Assembly: GCA_030765065.1 (NCBI GenBank) | Contig: CM060990.1 | Coordinates: 217,287,290-217,351,289, forward strand | DNA: 64,000 nt | Direction of reading: 5' to 3' | DNA from: Deroplatys truncata | Taxonomy: Eukaryota; Arthropoda; Insecta; Mantodea; Mantidae | Shown here: positions 45,289-55,539 of the stretch, piece after piece | How the letters are laid out: the number at the start of each line of letters is the position of its first letter | Position numbering within the stretch: the stretch's first letter is position 1 | Program-made: the position numbers and the translations under genes | The notes under the pieces: model-generated | Told to the model about the DNA's origin: nothing | Database searches by the model: none | What the model saw: only the letters and a program-made list of their open reading frames with translations

Positions 45289-47492
45289 GAAATCCACTTT
45301 CTGAACATGTGCGCCATGTGAATGCTGGGTTGTGTTCAATGACATCACCATTCCTGTAATTACGATGACCAATTTGCTGATCCCTGCTCTAAGTGATTCA
45401 GATGCCACTAATAAATGCTTTTTGAACATTTCTGTGTTCCTCATTGTTGTGACCCACCTCACCAAAACGAAGTCATAGATATTCTGAATGAACATGGTAC
45501 AACAATTAGTTGACTCATTCCAACGTAAGTTATTATGACTCTCCACTGTATGCATTATTTCTTGTTTATTTACAATCCAACAGCTTATGCTTGCTGCAGT
45601 TTTGAACACACCAGGTCACAAATGGTATGTATGCTACCATCAGTAATGCCACAAATAACACGTCCTCCTGCTTAGACTAAGCATTACTGATGATGGAGCA
45701 TGCAGTGAATTGCTCCCCTTCCATACCCCCATCTAAAGTGGTTTCACTTTAAGTTCAAGAAGTAGTAAACGAAACCACATGACAGGAGTGCCTCATTGGC
45801 TGGTGGGCTAACTATAACTTTTCCCGCTTAGCACATTGTTTCTTCTTCTACATAAAATAGTCCAGTTCAGATCATAGCCTTTTGTGGTTATTCTTGTACA
45901 GAGAAATTTGAAAAACTTATTATTGTAACGGTTCAATTTATGAAACAAGATGCTTTCGTTCAGATTCACCTATAACTAATTGAAGCATATTAGCAGAGGG
46001 TTTATGAGGCTATGCGCAGGCACTGTACTTAGTTTCCTGTTTGTGGATAAGCCATCAGTAGTTCATGTGTTGAGAAAATATTGCTTTTGAGAATGTCATG
46101 GCTGAGAATCCTCTGCTACTGTGGAGAAACATAAATGCAGAAAACTTAAAAAGTGGGGAGAATACAATTGTGTTAAATGTTTTTAACAAACTCTGTAAAA
46201 AGTACCCAATGAATGTGGTTTGCCACTGTTTAGTTTAACAATAATTGAACTTTGTTGTTAGTGATGCAGAATGTTGCTTGGATTGTTTGTGTCAAATTTG
46301 TTTTCTGTTGTATTTTCTAACCTTAAGTGTTCATCTTCTTAACTTGTTGACTCGTAAAAATTTAAAGCAAAAGTGGTATGCTGATACTAGTAATTAAATG
46401 AATGATTTCTAAAACCTATAGTTAAGAGCAGTTAATTCAATATGTTTTATCACAGGCGGAATGGTAGATGGGTAGAGGTACTGAACTATTCAGATACTGC
46501 TTTCATTTGTCTAATCATAATATTATGTGTTGGAAGTTTAGGATGTAAGTCAAAATATAGGAATAAGGCATACAAAACATTTAGAAGCTAATGATCACCA
46601 AATTGTGGACTGTGCTATATTTGCATGCTGTCTGGAGCAATTTCCTCTTGTGTATGCTTAGTTCCTGTCATACCTCCACGTGGTGCTGCCATGTGCTCGG
46701 CAGAGTGATGCATTAAGATTTGTTTACTTCTGTCTTGAACTTAAAGTGAAACAAGTATAACTATTATTATGCTCCCCTCCTCATAGTATTCTTCTCTAAT
46801 CAGAAATCAGAAGTCTTGTATACATTCGAAAGAACCTCTTACATGTGTTTGTAACATTGGTAATCTGAGGAACATTCAGTTTTTGAAATTGTAAACATTT
46901 TATTTGAAAACCATTTAAAAGCCATGAGTTGCAAAAAATGGGAAAATTTGCAGTTTTGTCAAAACCAGTCTGTCAAAACCTTGACTGGTCTGGTTGTCCT
47001 TTCTTTTTTGCTGGCTCTGTCACTCCACAGTTTCCCATCAAGCTTCTTTTTATATAACTCCTCCTGCTGTTTAACATTCTAGCATTATTCTCAGGATATT
47101 CATATCTTTTCATCTGTCCTCTTTGTTCCTTGCATGCCAGCATTGTCTCAATTATTTCTTTGTTAATTATGTTTAACCTCTCCTTGAAATGTATCACTCA
47201 TTTTTTTCAGTATTATCCTTAACACCACAAGCACCTAGTGCATATCTTGCAGGCTTAGATTTATTCACATACTTCCAAAATCAACCAAAATCCATGCAGT
47301 CTACAAATGCTTGTCAGTATACACAAGATTCTCCCTTTCTTATATAGCATAAAAAACACCTGAAATTTAATCCGTAGAGCACGTAAACCTCTTCAACAAC
47401 TGCATCAACCATTTGGGGACCATTATGCTACTGAAACTTTTACTATAATAACATGTGCGAAACTCCTAAAATTGTGTCTTTTTATCCCACAG
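45289..47492. other. No recognised gene
   Basis: A 116-codon minus-strand reading (45609-45259) overlaps the SINE edge. It could be a decayed hAT piece but shows no diagnostic motif. The rest is AT-rich and ends in the acceptor of the 47493 exon. Confidence 0.4.
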
Positions 47493-47886
47493 AGGCTGTG
47501 GTCCAGAAAAGGATCATGTTTATCTACAGCTTCATCATCTGCCACCAGAACAGTTGGCAGCAAGGCTGCCAGGAATATCAGAAACAGCCATGATCTTTGC
47601 AGGTGTAGATGTGACGAGAGAACCTATACCTGTCTTGCCTACTGTCCATTATAATATGGGTGGTATACCTACAAACTATAAAGGACAGGTGCTGACAATT
47701 GTTGATGGAAAGGATAAAGTTGTCCCAGGTTTATATGCATGTGGGGAAGCTGGATGCTCTTCTGTTCATGGTGCTAATCGTCTGGGAGCTAATTCATTGC
47801 TTGATCTTGTCGTGTTTGGACGTGCATGTGCAAAAACTGTAGCAGAAGAAAATAAACCTGGAGAAGCTATTGGACCAATTAGACCA
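47493..47886 (+). CDS. SdhA: SdhA internal exon 3 of 3
   Basis: The exon reads [20 protein letters not shown], then [60 protein letters not shown] and [20 protein letters not shown], ending IGPIRP. HYNMGG (substrate histidine region) and [10 protein letters not shown] (arginine and FAD contacts) are intact. The acceptor is cccacag and the donor GTAAGT at 47887. With the two carried bases it is 132 whole codons and ends in phase 0. Usual animal forms have GEAACASVHG where this has [10 protein letters not shown], a mild change. The C-terminal domain lies beyond the right edge. The reading open past the donor (to 47988) is intron read-through. Confidence 0.97.
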
Positions 47887-48514
47887 GTAAGTATATGGTA
47901 TATAATCCAATATGCAGTGTTGTTTTTGTATCTGTCTCTGTATACTCTTGTCCCTTTTTATACTTTTGAAAGAAAACCAAAAGAATAAGTAACAGTAAAG
48001 CAACAAACTTGGTAACTTGCAAACATCTCCCAAAAATGTTATTTGAAAAATGAAGGGAAATATATTTACGTTTTCTTCGACATACTAACTACTCATTAGT
48101 TTTTGCAATTCTGCGCCATAAATACAAATTTCTGCATTTACTGGAGAAGCGTAATAAAACCTTAAGTAAAATTGTTATTAATTTATTTCTCCTCAAGGGC
48201 TGTACTATTAATGTTACTGTGCATGTTATTACCAAGATAATGCTATGAAGATATCAAAACATCAAAATGTGAGCACCATTAATGAATTTACCATATGTAT
48301 TGTTATTGGTAATGTAACAAATATGTACAAACACACCAGCATGACTGAATATACCATGCTTAATGTTTTTAGTGATGTAACAAATAAAATGAAAATGCCT
48401 GACATGGATACTGTAAACTAATGCAGTAAAACTTAAGACTTTTTGTTCCTTGATTTAACATTTTTTGCAGTTTTACTTTAAAGTTATATGGTCTGTACCA
48501 ATAGTACGTATTTA

Positions 48515-48876
48515 CAGGGTGGACCATTTAAGTTGAGACTGTGCAGTATCTCCAAAACTAAGCGTTGTAGAAAGAAATGTCTTACATAAAAGTTGCTTGA
48601 TATTATGGGGGAAAGTACATGCCATTAGTCATGTTTTGTTTGGAGGACGTTATGATGGTTATTTTAGGGTCAATTTAATTTTTTTAAATGGGAACCTACA
48701 ATTAGGGTCAGTTTAAATTGATCATAAAATGATCATCACAACGTCCTCCAAATAAAACACAACTAATGGCATTTACCTTCCCCCATAATGTCAATACACT
48801 TTTATTCAAGACATTTCTTTCTACAACACTTAGTTTTGGAGATATTGTACAGTTTCAACTTAAATGGTCCATCCTG
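48515..48876. mobile_element. Long-TIR MITE, 362 bp, TA target duplication
   Basis: CAGGGTGGACCATTTAAGTT at 48515 and its near inverse AACTTAAATGGTCCATCCTG ending 48876, flanked by TA on both sides. The two halves are inverted copies over about 170 bp each (for example ATTATGGGGGAAAGTACATG against its complement), so the whole element folds into one long hairpin. TA duplication and non-coding content fit a Tc1/mariner-mobilised MITE. Confidence 0.85.
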
Positions 48877-48878
48877 TA

Positions 48879-49312
48879 GAAGATTAAATATTCCAGTTTT
48901 ACATTTTTCATGATTCTAAAATGACCTTTTATGCCCAATATTTCTCTGTTTTGTGTTTTTGTTTTTTTCTAAATTCTTTGTGTTTCTTGAGTCATAAAGT
49001 TGATTTTGTAAGGTCATGGCAAAGCGGGAAAAAACAGCTAGTTGTGTGTTTGAGGCAGTGAAAGCTTGGAAAGGTATGGCTTAATAAGATGTTCGCAATG
49101 ATGCACACTACAATACCTTTTTTCCTCATGTAAAAGATCTACATGCTGAGGTTCATATGTTGAATGAAGAACATTTGTCACTGATATACAGTAATTGCAG
49201 AGACAGAAATGCATATTAATAAACATTTTACTTCACTATGCAAACTTTGTAACATTACCTTATGTAAGCAGCATATGCATTACGTTTCAGCAATGGCAAT
49301 TTCATTCATATT
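48879..49312. other. No recognised gene
   Basis: AT-rich intronic sequence between the MITE and the LTR-like segment. Confidence 0.4.
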
Positions 49313-49757
49313 GTGATCTCATGTGAGGTGTTATCTGTGGCTGGCTGGCAGTGCCTCCTGGCTGATACCTTGGCGGGTTCTGTGACGGATCATTGGAATA
49401 ATAGTGAGTGTGGAATGAAAATCTCTTTGTTTGCCACTTGCCTGTTCTGGAGCATTCGTTTCGGCATTTTCTCGTGGTTCCTTCTCTAGGTTCTGCTTTG
49501 TATGCGGGACCCATATAAGGAGGCTGCTCGTGCAGAGTCAGTCAATGTGAATTGAGTTGAGTGTTGAGTTCTGTTAAAAGTGACAGTGCATGTGGACAGT
49601 GCAGTTTAATTGTGAATTGTAACTTGGCAGTCAGTTACGATTTGAAGTGATGGATCAGATGTGTTGTATTCGAGTGTGTGCCAAAGTGACTCAAGTGTAA
49701 TGTTTGTGTTATGTTGGTAAATAAAGTGTGTTTTTGCAGTAACTGGTGTTCTCATTT
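49313..49757 (+). repeat. Probable solo LTR with core promoter and polyadenylation signal
   Basis: TATAAG at 49514-49519 is followed 24 nt later by TCAGTC (49538-49543), the arthropod initiator. An A/G-rich R-U5-like stretch and AATAAAG (49722) follow. The proposed ends are TGTGATCTCATG and TGGTGTTCTCA. No second copy is in the window and no target duplication was found, so the borders are tentative. Confidence 0.4.
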
Positions 49758-50229
49758 GTTATATTGTAGTATTGCCTGTCCTGCCAAATCCTCTGCTAAC
49801 CCAGATAGTCCTCCTACATGTACTTTCTGGACAAATCATCGAAGTGTCTGTCAATAGAAGGCATTCCCTCTGATGACTTTCAAAATATGCTTATAGATAG
49901 CAACAAGACAACTACTGCTGGCAAAAGCTACCTCAACCAGCATCTGCTTTGCTTTGCTACATCATGATCTGTTTTGTGTTTGCTTTGATGCTCTAAAGGA
50001 TGAAATTAAATTCTGCAAACGTTAATTTACATTAGTCTGTGATCATTAGCTCTTTATTTTCAATTTGTACATTCAAGAATGGAAGTTAAGTAGTCAAAAC
50101 AGTGAAAAGTGTTTTCCATTAATGAGAGAACTGACATTTTAAATCAGATAACACAAATATTGGAACAGATGTGAACTTGGTTTTTTGGCTTGCATATCAG
50201 TGTCTACATTGAATACAATTGTTAGAAAT
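49758..50229. other. No recognised gene
   Basis: AT-rich sequence. The N-terminal part of the Tigger relic might begin here. Confidence 0.4.
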
Positions 50230-51060
50230 CATGTCAAAATTGAAGAGGCATGTAGATATGGAGGTAATTTTGCAAAACTTAGAGTCTCCTCTGCAAGAAT
50301 TGGTATCCATTCTCAAATCAAGTGGAAATGAGCTCTGGGAGGAAGCATTATAACTGGTGGCTTTAGAAGTGATGACTTTGAGGCTTCAAACGGATGAATG
50401 GATCTATTTAAAAAGCATCATAACATTGTCTACAGAAGTCTATCAAATGAAAGTCACTTGTGAAAGTGCAAGTGTGAGCCTCCAAATAATGGAAGTATGG
50501 AAAGCTGGAGCTCTCATTAAAGAAATAGAGGAATATGAATTAAAATACATATACACTGCTGATCCAACAGGCTTATTTATAATTTACAGCCCCAGAAGAT
50601 GCTGACATGCACAAAGGGTGAAGTGAAATCAAAGCAGAGGCTCAGTTATACTATGTTATAATGTGGATGGAAGTGACAAATTACCATCATTGGTATTTGG
50701 AAGATTCCAGAAACTGCACTGCTGCCAGCTCCCTACATGGCTTACTGCAATTCCTGGATGATGAATCATTTTTGAGAATTACCTGTTGCAGCTCGATAGA
50801 ATGATGGGGTCACAAAATCATAAAATTATTTTGTTCAGGGGTCAATGCGTGGCACACCCTAAGCATATTCTGCCAGTATTAAGAAATAAGAAGCTTTTAT
50901 TTTTCCTTGAAAAAAATACAAAAACTTGCAGCTATTGGATTTGAGAATGATTGCCAACTTAAAGCATTTTTTAAAGCAGCAGTCATGCGCAAAGCCGAAT
51001 GAAAACCCTTGAGGATTGAGTGGCAATAGTTGCACTTGTTTTCTCAGGGCAGACTGAACA
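50230..51060 (+). pseudogene. Tigger/pogo transposase relic (copy A)
   Basis: The + strand reads YELKYIYTADPTGLF (compare YNADETGLF of intact Tigger proteins; the Glu is lost), then LCYNVDGSDKLPSLVFG, IFENYLLQLDRMMGSQNHKI and ILFRGQCVAHPKHI across shifted frames. The blocks are colinear with the intact Tigger protein at 51922-53442 but diverged, and in the opposite orientation, so it is a different older copy. Confidence 0.65.
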
Positions 51061-51752
51061 TTAGTCCTAGTACCTTGAAACAATTAACTACAATGGTATT
51101 CAAGAAAGGAGAAAAGAAAACTCTCAAACACAGGTGCCTTGCAAATGACAGGCAAATGATTTAACCATTCAGTTACTAATAGATTTTATAAGATTAGCAT
51201 CAATTTGCATACTATCTTGACACACTGTTCTAAGTCAAAATATGTTACCATACATAGACTATTCTGAAAGGAACTGTTGGCCCATTACTTTATTTGCAGT
51301 AGTCATTGTATTTGTTTATGGTAGCATGTTTGGATATTCACAGATGTTTTTTTAAAGTTCCATTTATACCCTGCCTTCTTTCCTTTTCGTTTTCTTCCAC
51401 CTAAAGCAATTTGCTTCTCCAAAGATCTTCATTTTTTGCATCTTGTTTTGTAAGTTTGTTTTTGTTTCATATTCCTTTTGATACCATACAATCATTGTTC
51501 TTGTGGTTTTCTTCTCCTCCTGTCTTTAGCTATCTATTCCAATATTATACCTTTTATATGCCTAAACTTTTTTCATTCATTTCAATAATAATGTTTTCAA
51601 TATTCACAATGTCTGTAATGCTTTTATTTTTAATTTCCTATCTTCTTGTGTTCTTGCTTCTCCTTACCAGTGTCTGTTTCCATAATCAGCAGTATATTTG
51701 CATGCTACTTGCCTAGGTTTCTACACCATACAACACAACACTTTGTACCAAT
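51061..51752. other. No recognised gene
   Basis: T-rich tract between the Tigger relic and the intact Tigger element; short + hydrophobic readings reflect T richness. Confidence 0.45.
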
Positions 51753-51754
51753 TA

Positions 51755-53915
51755 AAGTAAAATCTCGTTAGTACGTTTTTGCGGGGACCCAAGGATTTGG
51801 ATGTCATAGACGGGAAAACGTGTTAACGAAAATACATAATCTGCAACTTAAGAACATATTTATGTAATAAAATCTAATAATACATCTTACCTCAAAAACG
51901 GATGTGAAATATAGACACTATTTACATTGGTTTGAAATACATATCGATAGTTGATTGCTTTGTTGGTTTTAATGCCAAAATTTTACTGTCCATCTTGTTT
52001 AGTAAAGTCATTACATCATCATCAACTTCGAAACTGCACACATATCGCTTCACTATGTCCATTGCCTGCATCGCTTCTGACACTGTAGGTACTGGCTCAG
52101 GATCTGGTTCATCGTCACTTTCATCTCCCACTGATGCTTCATCTTTCACTTGTTCTTCAAGTATTTCATCTATTGTCGCTGTTTCACACACTGGAATTTC
52201 ATTGTCAATGTTTACATACTTTTCAAAAGACACGCCGGCATCGTCTGCTATTTGGCGCCATTCTTCACTCTCGGAAAACTCGTCTTCCTGCGTAATTGCA
52301 TCACCCAGAACTCGGCAAAAACCAGCTTTATTAAAGCAGTTCCTAATGGTATCTTGCATCACACAATCCCAAGCAGTTCTAATAAAATGCATGGCATCTA
52401 AGACGGTGATTTTTCTTGTCGTCGATTTCAGTGCAGCCAACCTTCTCTGTACCAGCCTCTTACGATACGCATGTTTCATGCACCGAATTATGCCTTGATC
52501 TAAAGGTTGTAGCTTACTCGTGCAGTTTCCTGGGGAGAAAATGATCTTTATGTTTCTTAAATTTGAAACAGTTGGTGGATGAGCAGCACACTGATCAATA
52601 AACAGTGCAATTTTCCTGCTTCTTATGCCCAGTGTTGCGTCCCATGCTTGTAAGAAATTTTCAAAGATGGCAGAAGTTATCCAGGCTTTTGTGTTGGAAG
52701 TGTACTTACATGGAAAAGATCGCACATTCTTAAAACATCGTGGATTGCGTGCTTTTCCAATAACCAGTGGTACCAATTTCTCCGTTCCGCTTTCGTTACA
52801 GCACAACAAAACTGTAATCCTCTCCTTGTTAAGTTTCCCACCGTGGCACTTAGTGCCCTTAAAATCCAGGGTTTTGTCTGGTAAAAGATGGAAAAATAGT
52901 CCTGTTTCATCTGCATTATACACATCGTTGGGGCTGTAGTCTTTCAAAATTGACAGGAGCGTTGTATTTTTCCACATTTCTATGTTTTCACACAGTGTAG
53001 CATCATTATCTACGGCAGCAGCCTCACCTCGCAAACATCTGTAGACTAAGCCATGTCGATTCTTGAACCTTTCAATCCAGCCATTGGACACTTTGAAATC
53101 ATCCAGTCCCATCTTCTGTGCTAAATGTGTTGCCTGAGCTCGAACCACAGTACCGTCTATTGGCACATTTGAAGCTCTAGCTTGTGTAAACCACTTTAGC
53201 AGAACATCTTCTAATTCTGGAAACTGGCCAGGGCATTTTCTTTTAGCATTTTTTCCTTCTTCAAAAGCAGTTTCAATTAGTTTACGTTTGCTAACAATTG
53301 TGTTTAAGGTTGATGTTGGAATGTTTAACTTCCGCGCTATATCCACACGTTTCATATTTGGATTGCGATCTACTCCTTCAAGGATTTTCAGTTTTTCACT
53401 GTTGGTTATTTGCCGCACTTTCTTTTTCTCCATTGCGAACAAAAAGTTAAAATACTATTACGTTTCGTCAACACTCAACAGCATAAACTAACCACACCAA
53501 GCCACTGTTAAACTAAAGCGTCACCGCAGAACACCAAAGAGCGTCACTAAAGCATCCCCCCCCCACACACACACAAAACGCGTCCCACAAATACGTACAC
53601 GCATGGTATTGGCTGCCGGTTCCACCCCGCCTGGTTTGACCAAAGTAGCAAATGAGAACGTCTAACTTTGAATGTAGTAAATCTACTCCCGCTGGACCAT
53701 TACTTTTATGTTCTCAAAAATGACTAATACCGACCAAGCATTGGCCAAAATAGTGAATGAGGGCGTCAAACTTTGAACATAGTAAGCGGGAGCGAGAAAA
53801 CGTACTAAACGAACGTTATTAAGGGATTTGATGCATTTTGTGCCAGAACTTTTATAATTCAACGCAATACACGGGAAAACGTGTTAATGAGGAACGTGCT
53901 AACGAGATTCCACTG
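51755..53915 (-). mobile_element. Tigger (pogo family) DNA transposon, nearly complete
   Basis: TA duplications lie at 51753-51754 and 53916-53917. The right terminus read on the minus strand is CAGTGGAATCTCGTTAGCAC; the left is AAGTAAAATCTCGTTAGTAC, with the first C changed to A. Both ends also contain a subterminal CGGGAAAACGTGTTAA block (51811 and 53872) in direct orientation. The 2.16-kb element holds one uninterrupted transposase gene. Confidence 0.93.
51922..53442 (-). CDS. Tigger/pogo transposase, 506 codons, intact
   Basis: Cut-and-paste transposase. Residues about 8-58 are the CENP-B/pogo N-terminal helix-turn-helix (KKVRQITNSEKLKIL..), and about 72-136 the second DNA-binding domain (Tc5/CENP-B type, WIERFKNRHGL). 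From about 170 to 370 is the DDE_1 domain: D178 in YNADETGLF, D283 in LFIDQCAAHP (most relatives have DNCxAHP, here Gln replaces Asn) and D315 in LQPLDQGIIR. The C-terminal 80 residues are acidic. Length is typical of the family. An alternative start is Met4. No stop or frameshift interrupts it. Confidence 0.93.
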   Translation of the reverse strand: MFAMEKKKVRQITNSEKLKILEGVDRNPNMKRVDIARKLNIPTSTLNTIVSKRKLIETAFEEGKNAKRKCPGQFPELEDVLLKWFTQARASNVPIDGTVVRAQATHLAQKMGLDDFKVSNGWIERFKNRHGLVYRCLRGEAAAVDNDATLCENIEMWKNTTLLSILKDYSPNDVYNADETGLFFHLLPDKTLDFKGTKCHGGKLNKERITVLLCCNESGTEKLVPLVIGKARNPRCFKNVRSFPCKYTSNTKAWITSAIFENFLQAWDATLGIRSRKIALFIDQCAAHPPTVSNLRNIKIIFSPGNCTSKLQPLDQGIIRCMKHAYRKRLVQRRLAALKSTTRKITVLDAMHFIRTAWDCVMQDTIRNCFNKAGFCRVLGDAITQEDEFSESEEWRQIADDAGVSFEKYVNIDNEIPVCETATIDEILEEQVKDEASVGDESDDEPDPEPVPTVSEAMQAMDIVKRYVCSFEVDDDVMTLLNKMDSKILALKPTKQSTIDMYFKPM

Positions 53916-53917
53916 TA

Positions 53918-54589
53918 TTATAAATTAACATTCTTGTTTTATTTCTGAAATTCTTGCTCCATAGGATTGAATTTAGTATGCCAATAGTTTTCTTCTCTGT
54001 TTATTCTTTTCCAAATTTCAGAAGAGCTTTATCCATTAGCTTCAAAAATGGATCCCAGATATTTAATTTATTTGCAGTTATACCTTTATATTTGCGAAGT
54101 TGATTAAAACACACATCACTTACATTGTAATTTGAGGGACTAGTTTCAGGAAGCCTTGTATCCATATTCAATCTCTGGGGTTAAACGGCCATTGCTGGTG
54201 AGATTTCGGAATTTGTAAGAGATCTCTGTTTTTCCATATTAAAATGTTTTCACGCGTTTTGAGTTTGTTTTGCCCTATTATGCTTTTGAGTTATTTTGGT
54301 TCCAAGTTATGGTTTTGATGTAAATTTGTAGCAGATTATTGTGTGACTAAGGGACAGTTGGAAGTTGGTACAAGTTATAGTGAATGCAGCTTGAAATACA
54401 GAAGAGTTAACATTGTTATGAGAAGGAAGAGTTTATATAACTGTTTACAAAGGAAATGCAGGTTGCATAGCAGTAACCAGAGTGTATGAATATACAAACA
54501 AATCAAGTTGTCTCTCTGGTTGTGACATTGAAATTATACATGAGCTTGAATGATTACAGGTTGTATATATTTCCAACAGGTTATCATTC
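53918..54589. other. No recognised gene
   Basis: Sequence between the Tigger element and a PLE relic. A faint continuation of the PLE end may reach to about 54500. Confidence 0.4.
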
Positions 54590-54870
54590 CAAAATTATTG
54601 AGATGCTACTACTGACTTGTCTTCTTGCTCTTTAACCTAACATTCCTGAAGTGTTCCTTGATTCTGGTTTTTAGACTTATTTTGGTTTTTCTTATGTAAA
54701 ATTTTGCACAATCCATACAGTTAATTTTAAATATTCCAGATCAATTGTCTAATTTTAATCTCATCTTTTGTCTTTGAATTTAACTTACTCCTTATGGTGT
54801 TTCTATTTGTGGGAGCCAAATTTATATTTTGTTCTCCTAAGATCTTTGAATTTTCTAAATATTTTTAGTG
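54590..54870 (-). pseudogene. Penelope-like GIY-YIG nuclease relic
   Basis: The minus strand reads LGEQNINLAPTNRNTIRSKL, then in another frame FKINCMDCAKFY, KTKISLKTRIKEHFRNV. The CMDCAKFYI..T....LxxRxxEH pattern is the PLE endonuclease (first Cys pair, YIG-like strand with Gly changed, and the Arg/EH helix). Frame breaks prevent function. Confidence 0.6.
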
Positions 54871-55029
54871 ATAAGTAGATCTTCTGAATGTGCTGTTGCT
54901 ACCTTTTTCTGTGGTGAAGGTGCCTATTTCTTTTGTGAAAAAGAATGTATTTTATGAAATAGCTTGATATGAATAGAAGTCCTGGGATTAACAAAATTAC
55001 TGGGCTTGCCAAGTAGTACCCTTTAATAT

Positions 55030-55447
55030 TGTAACAAATGATGGCACCAATTGCTGTCGAACTTCATTTGTCGCTTAGACACTCGGCATAGCTCAACTCC
55101 TTCCTACCCTCAGCTGTTGACTGCACTTAACTCTCTCTCTGACTCAACTAATCTATAACTCTATGTCAGCAGTCCCTTTTAAAGCCCCGCAACAAAATGG
55201 GATGTTCTCTATGGGGCAGCTTCTCAAATCTGCCACCAAGGAAATTTCCAGAAAGGCAGGGAGTGCACATAAAGAATTTGTTGCTTGGGTCATTATTGTA
55301 TGGGCCATTTGTTCTAAAGGCCATTACTTCGTTCGCCATCTATTCTAAAGGTGCCAGCTGAAGTGCCAACAATCCAGGCGGCTAGTAAAGGAACCAGCAT
55401 GCTCTCACATGTGGTGTGGTCCACTGGCAACTTCGCGCATTTGGTCA
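55030..55447 (-). repeat. Candidate 3' LTR of the gypsy-class element
   Basis: The segment starts TGTAACAAATGATGG and ends TTTGGTCA on the + strand, giving TG..CA borders in either orientation. A purine-rich run GAGGGGGGAG (complement at 55453-55462) lies just inside, as expected for a polypurine tract. No partner LTR is present, so the border call is tentative. Confidence 0.45.
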
Positions 55448-55539
55448 AACTGCTCCCCCCTCAAGGTTGGTTGTCCTGACCAGCACCATTGCAGTGGGCT
55501 AGACGATCTTCCCTTGGGGCAGCCTCTGGATGCGGTAGA

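Noticed and set aside
47887..47988. Open frame continuing past the SdhA exon at 47886 for about 34 codons
   Set aside because: GTAAGT donor lies exactly where similarity to SdhA ends; the continuation is hydrophobic intron read-through.
49302..49514. 70-codon minus reading overlapping the LTR-like U3
   Set aside because: Composition looks coding-like but no family is recognised and it opposes the promoter motifs; left unannotated.
51932..52498. 188-codon + reading inside the Tigger element
   Set aside because: Ser-rich antisense shadow of the transposase gene.
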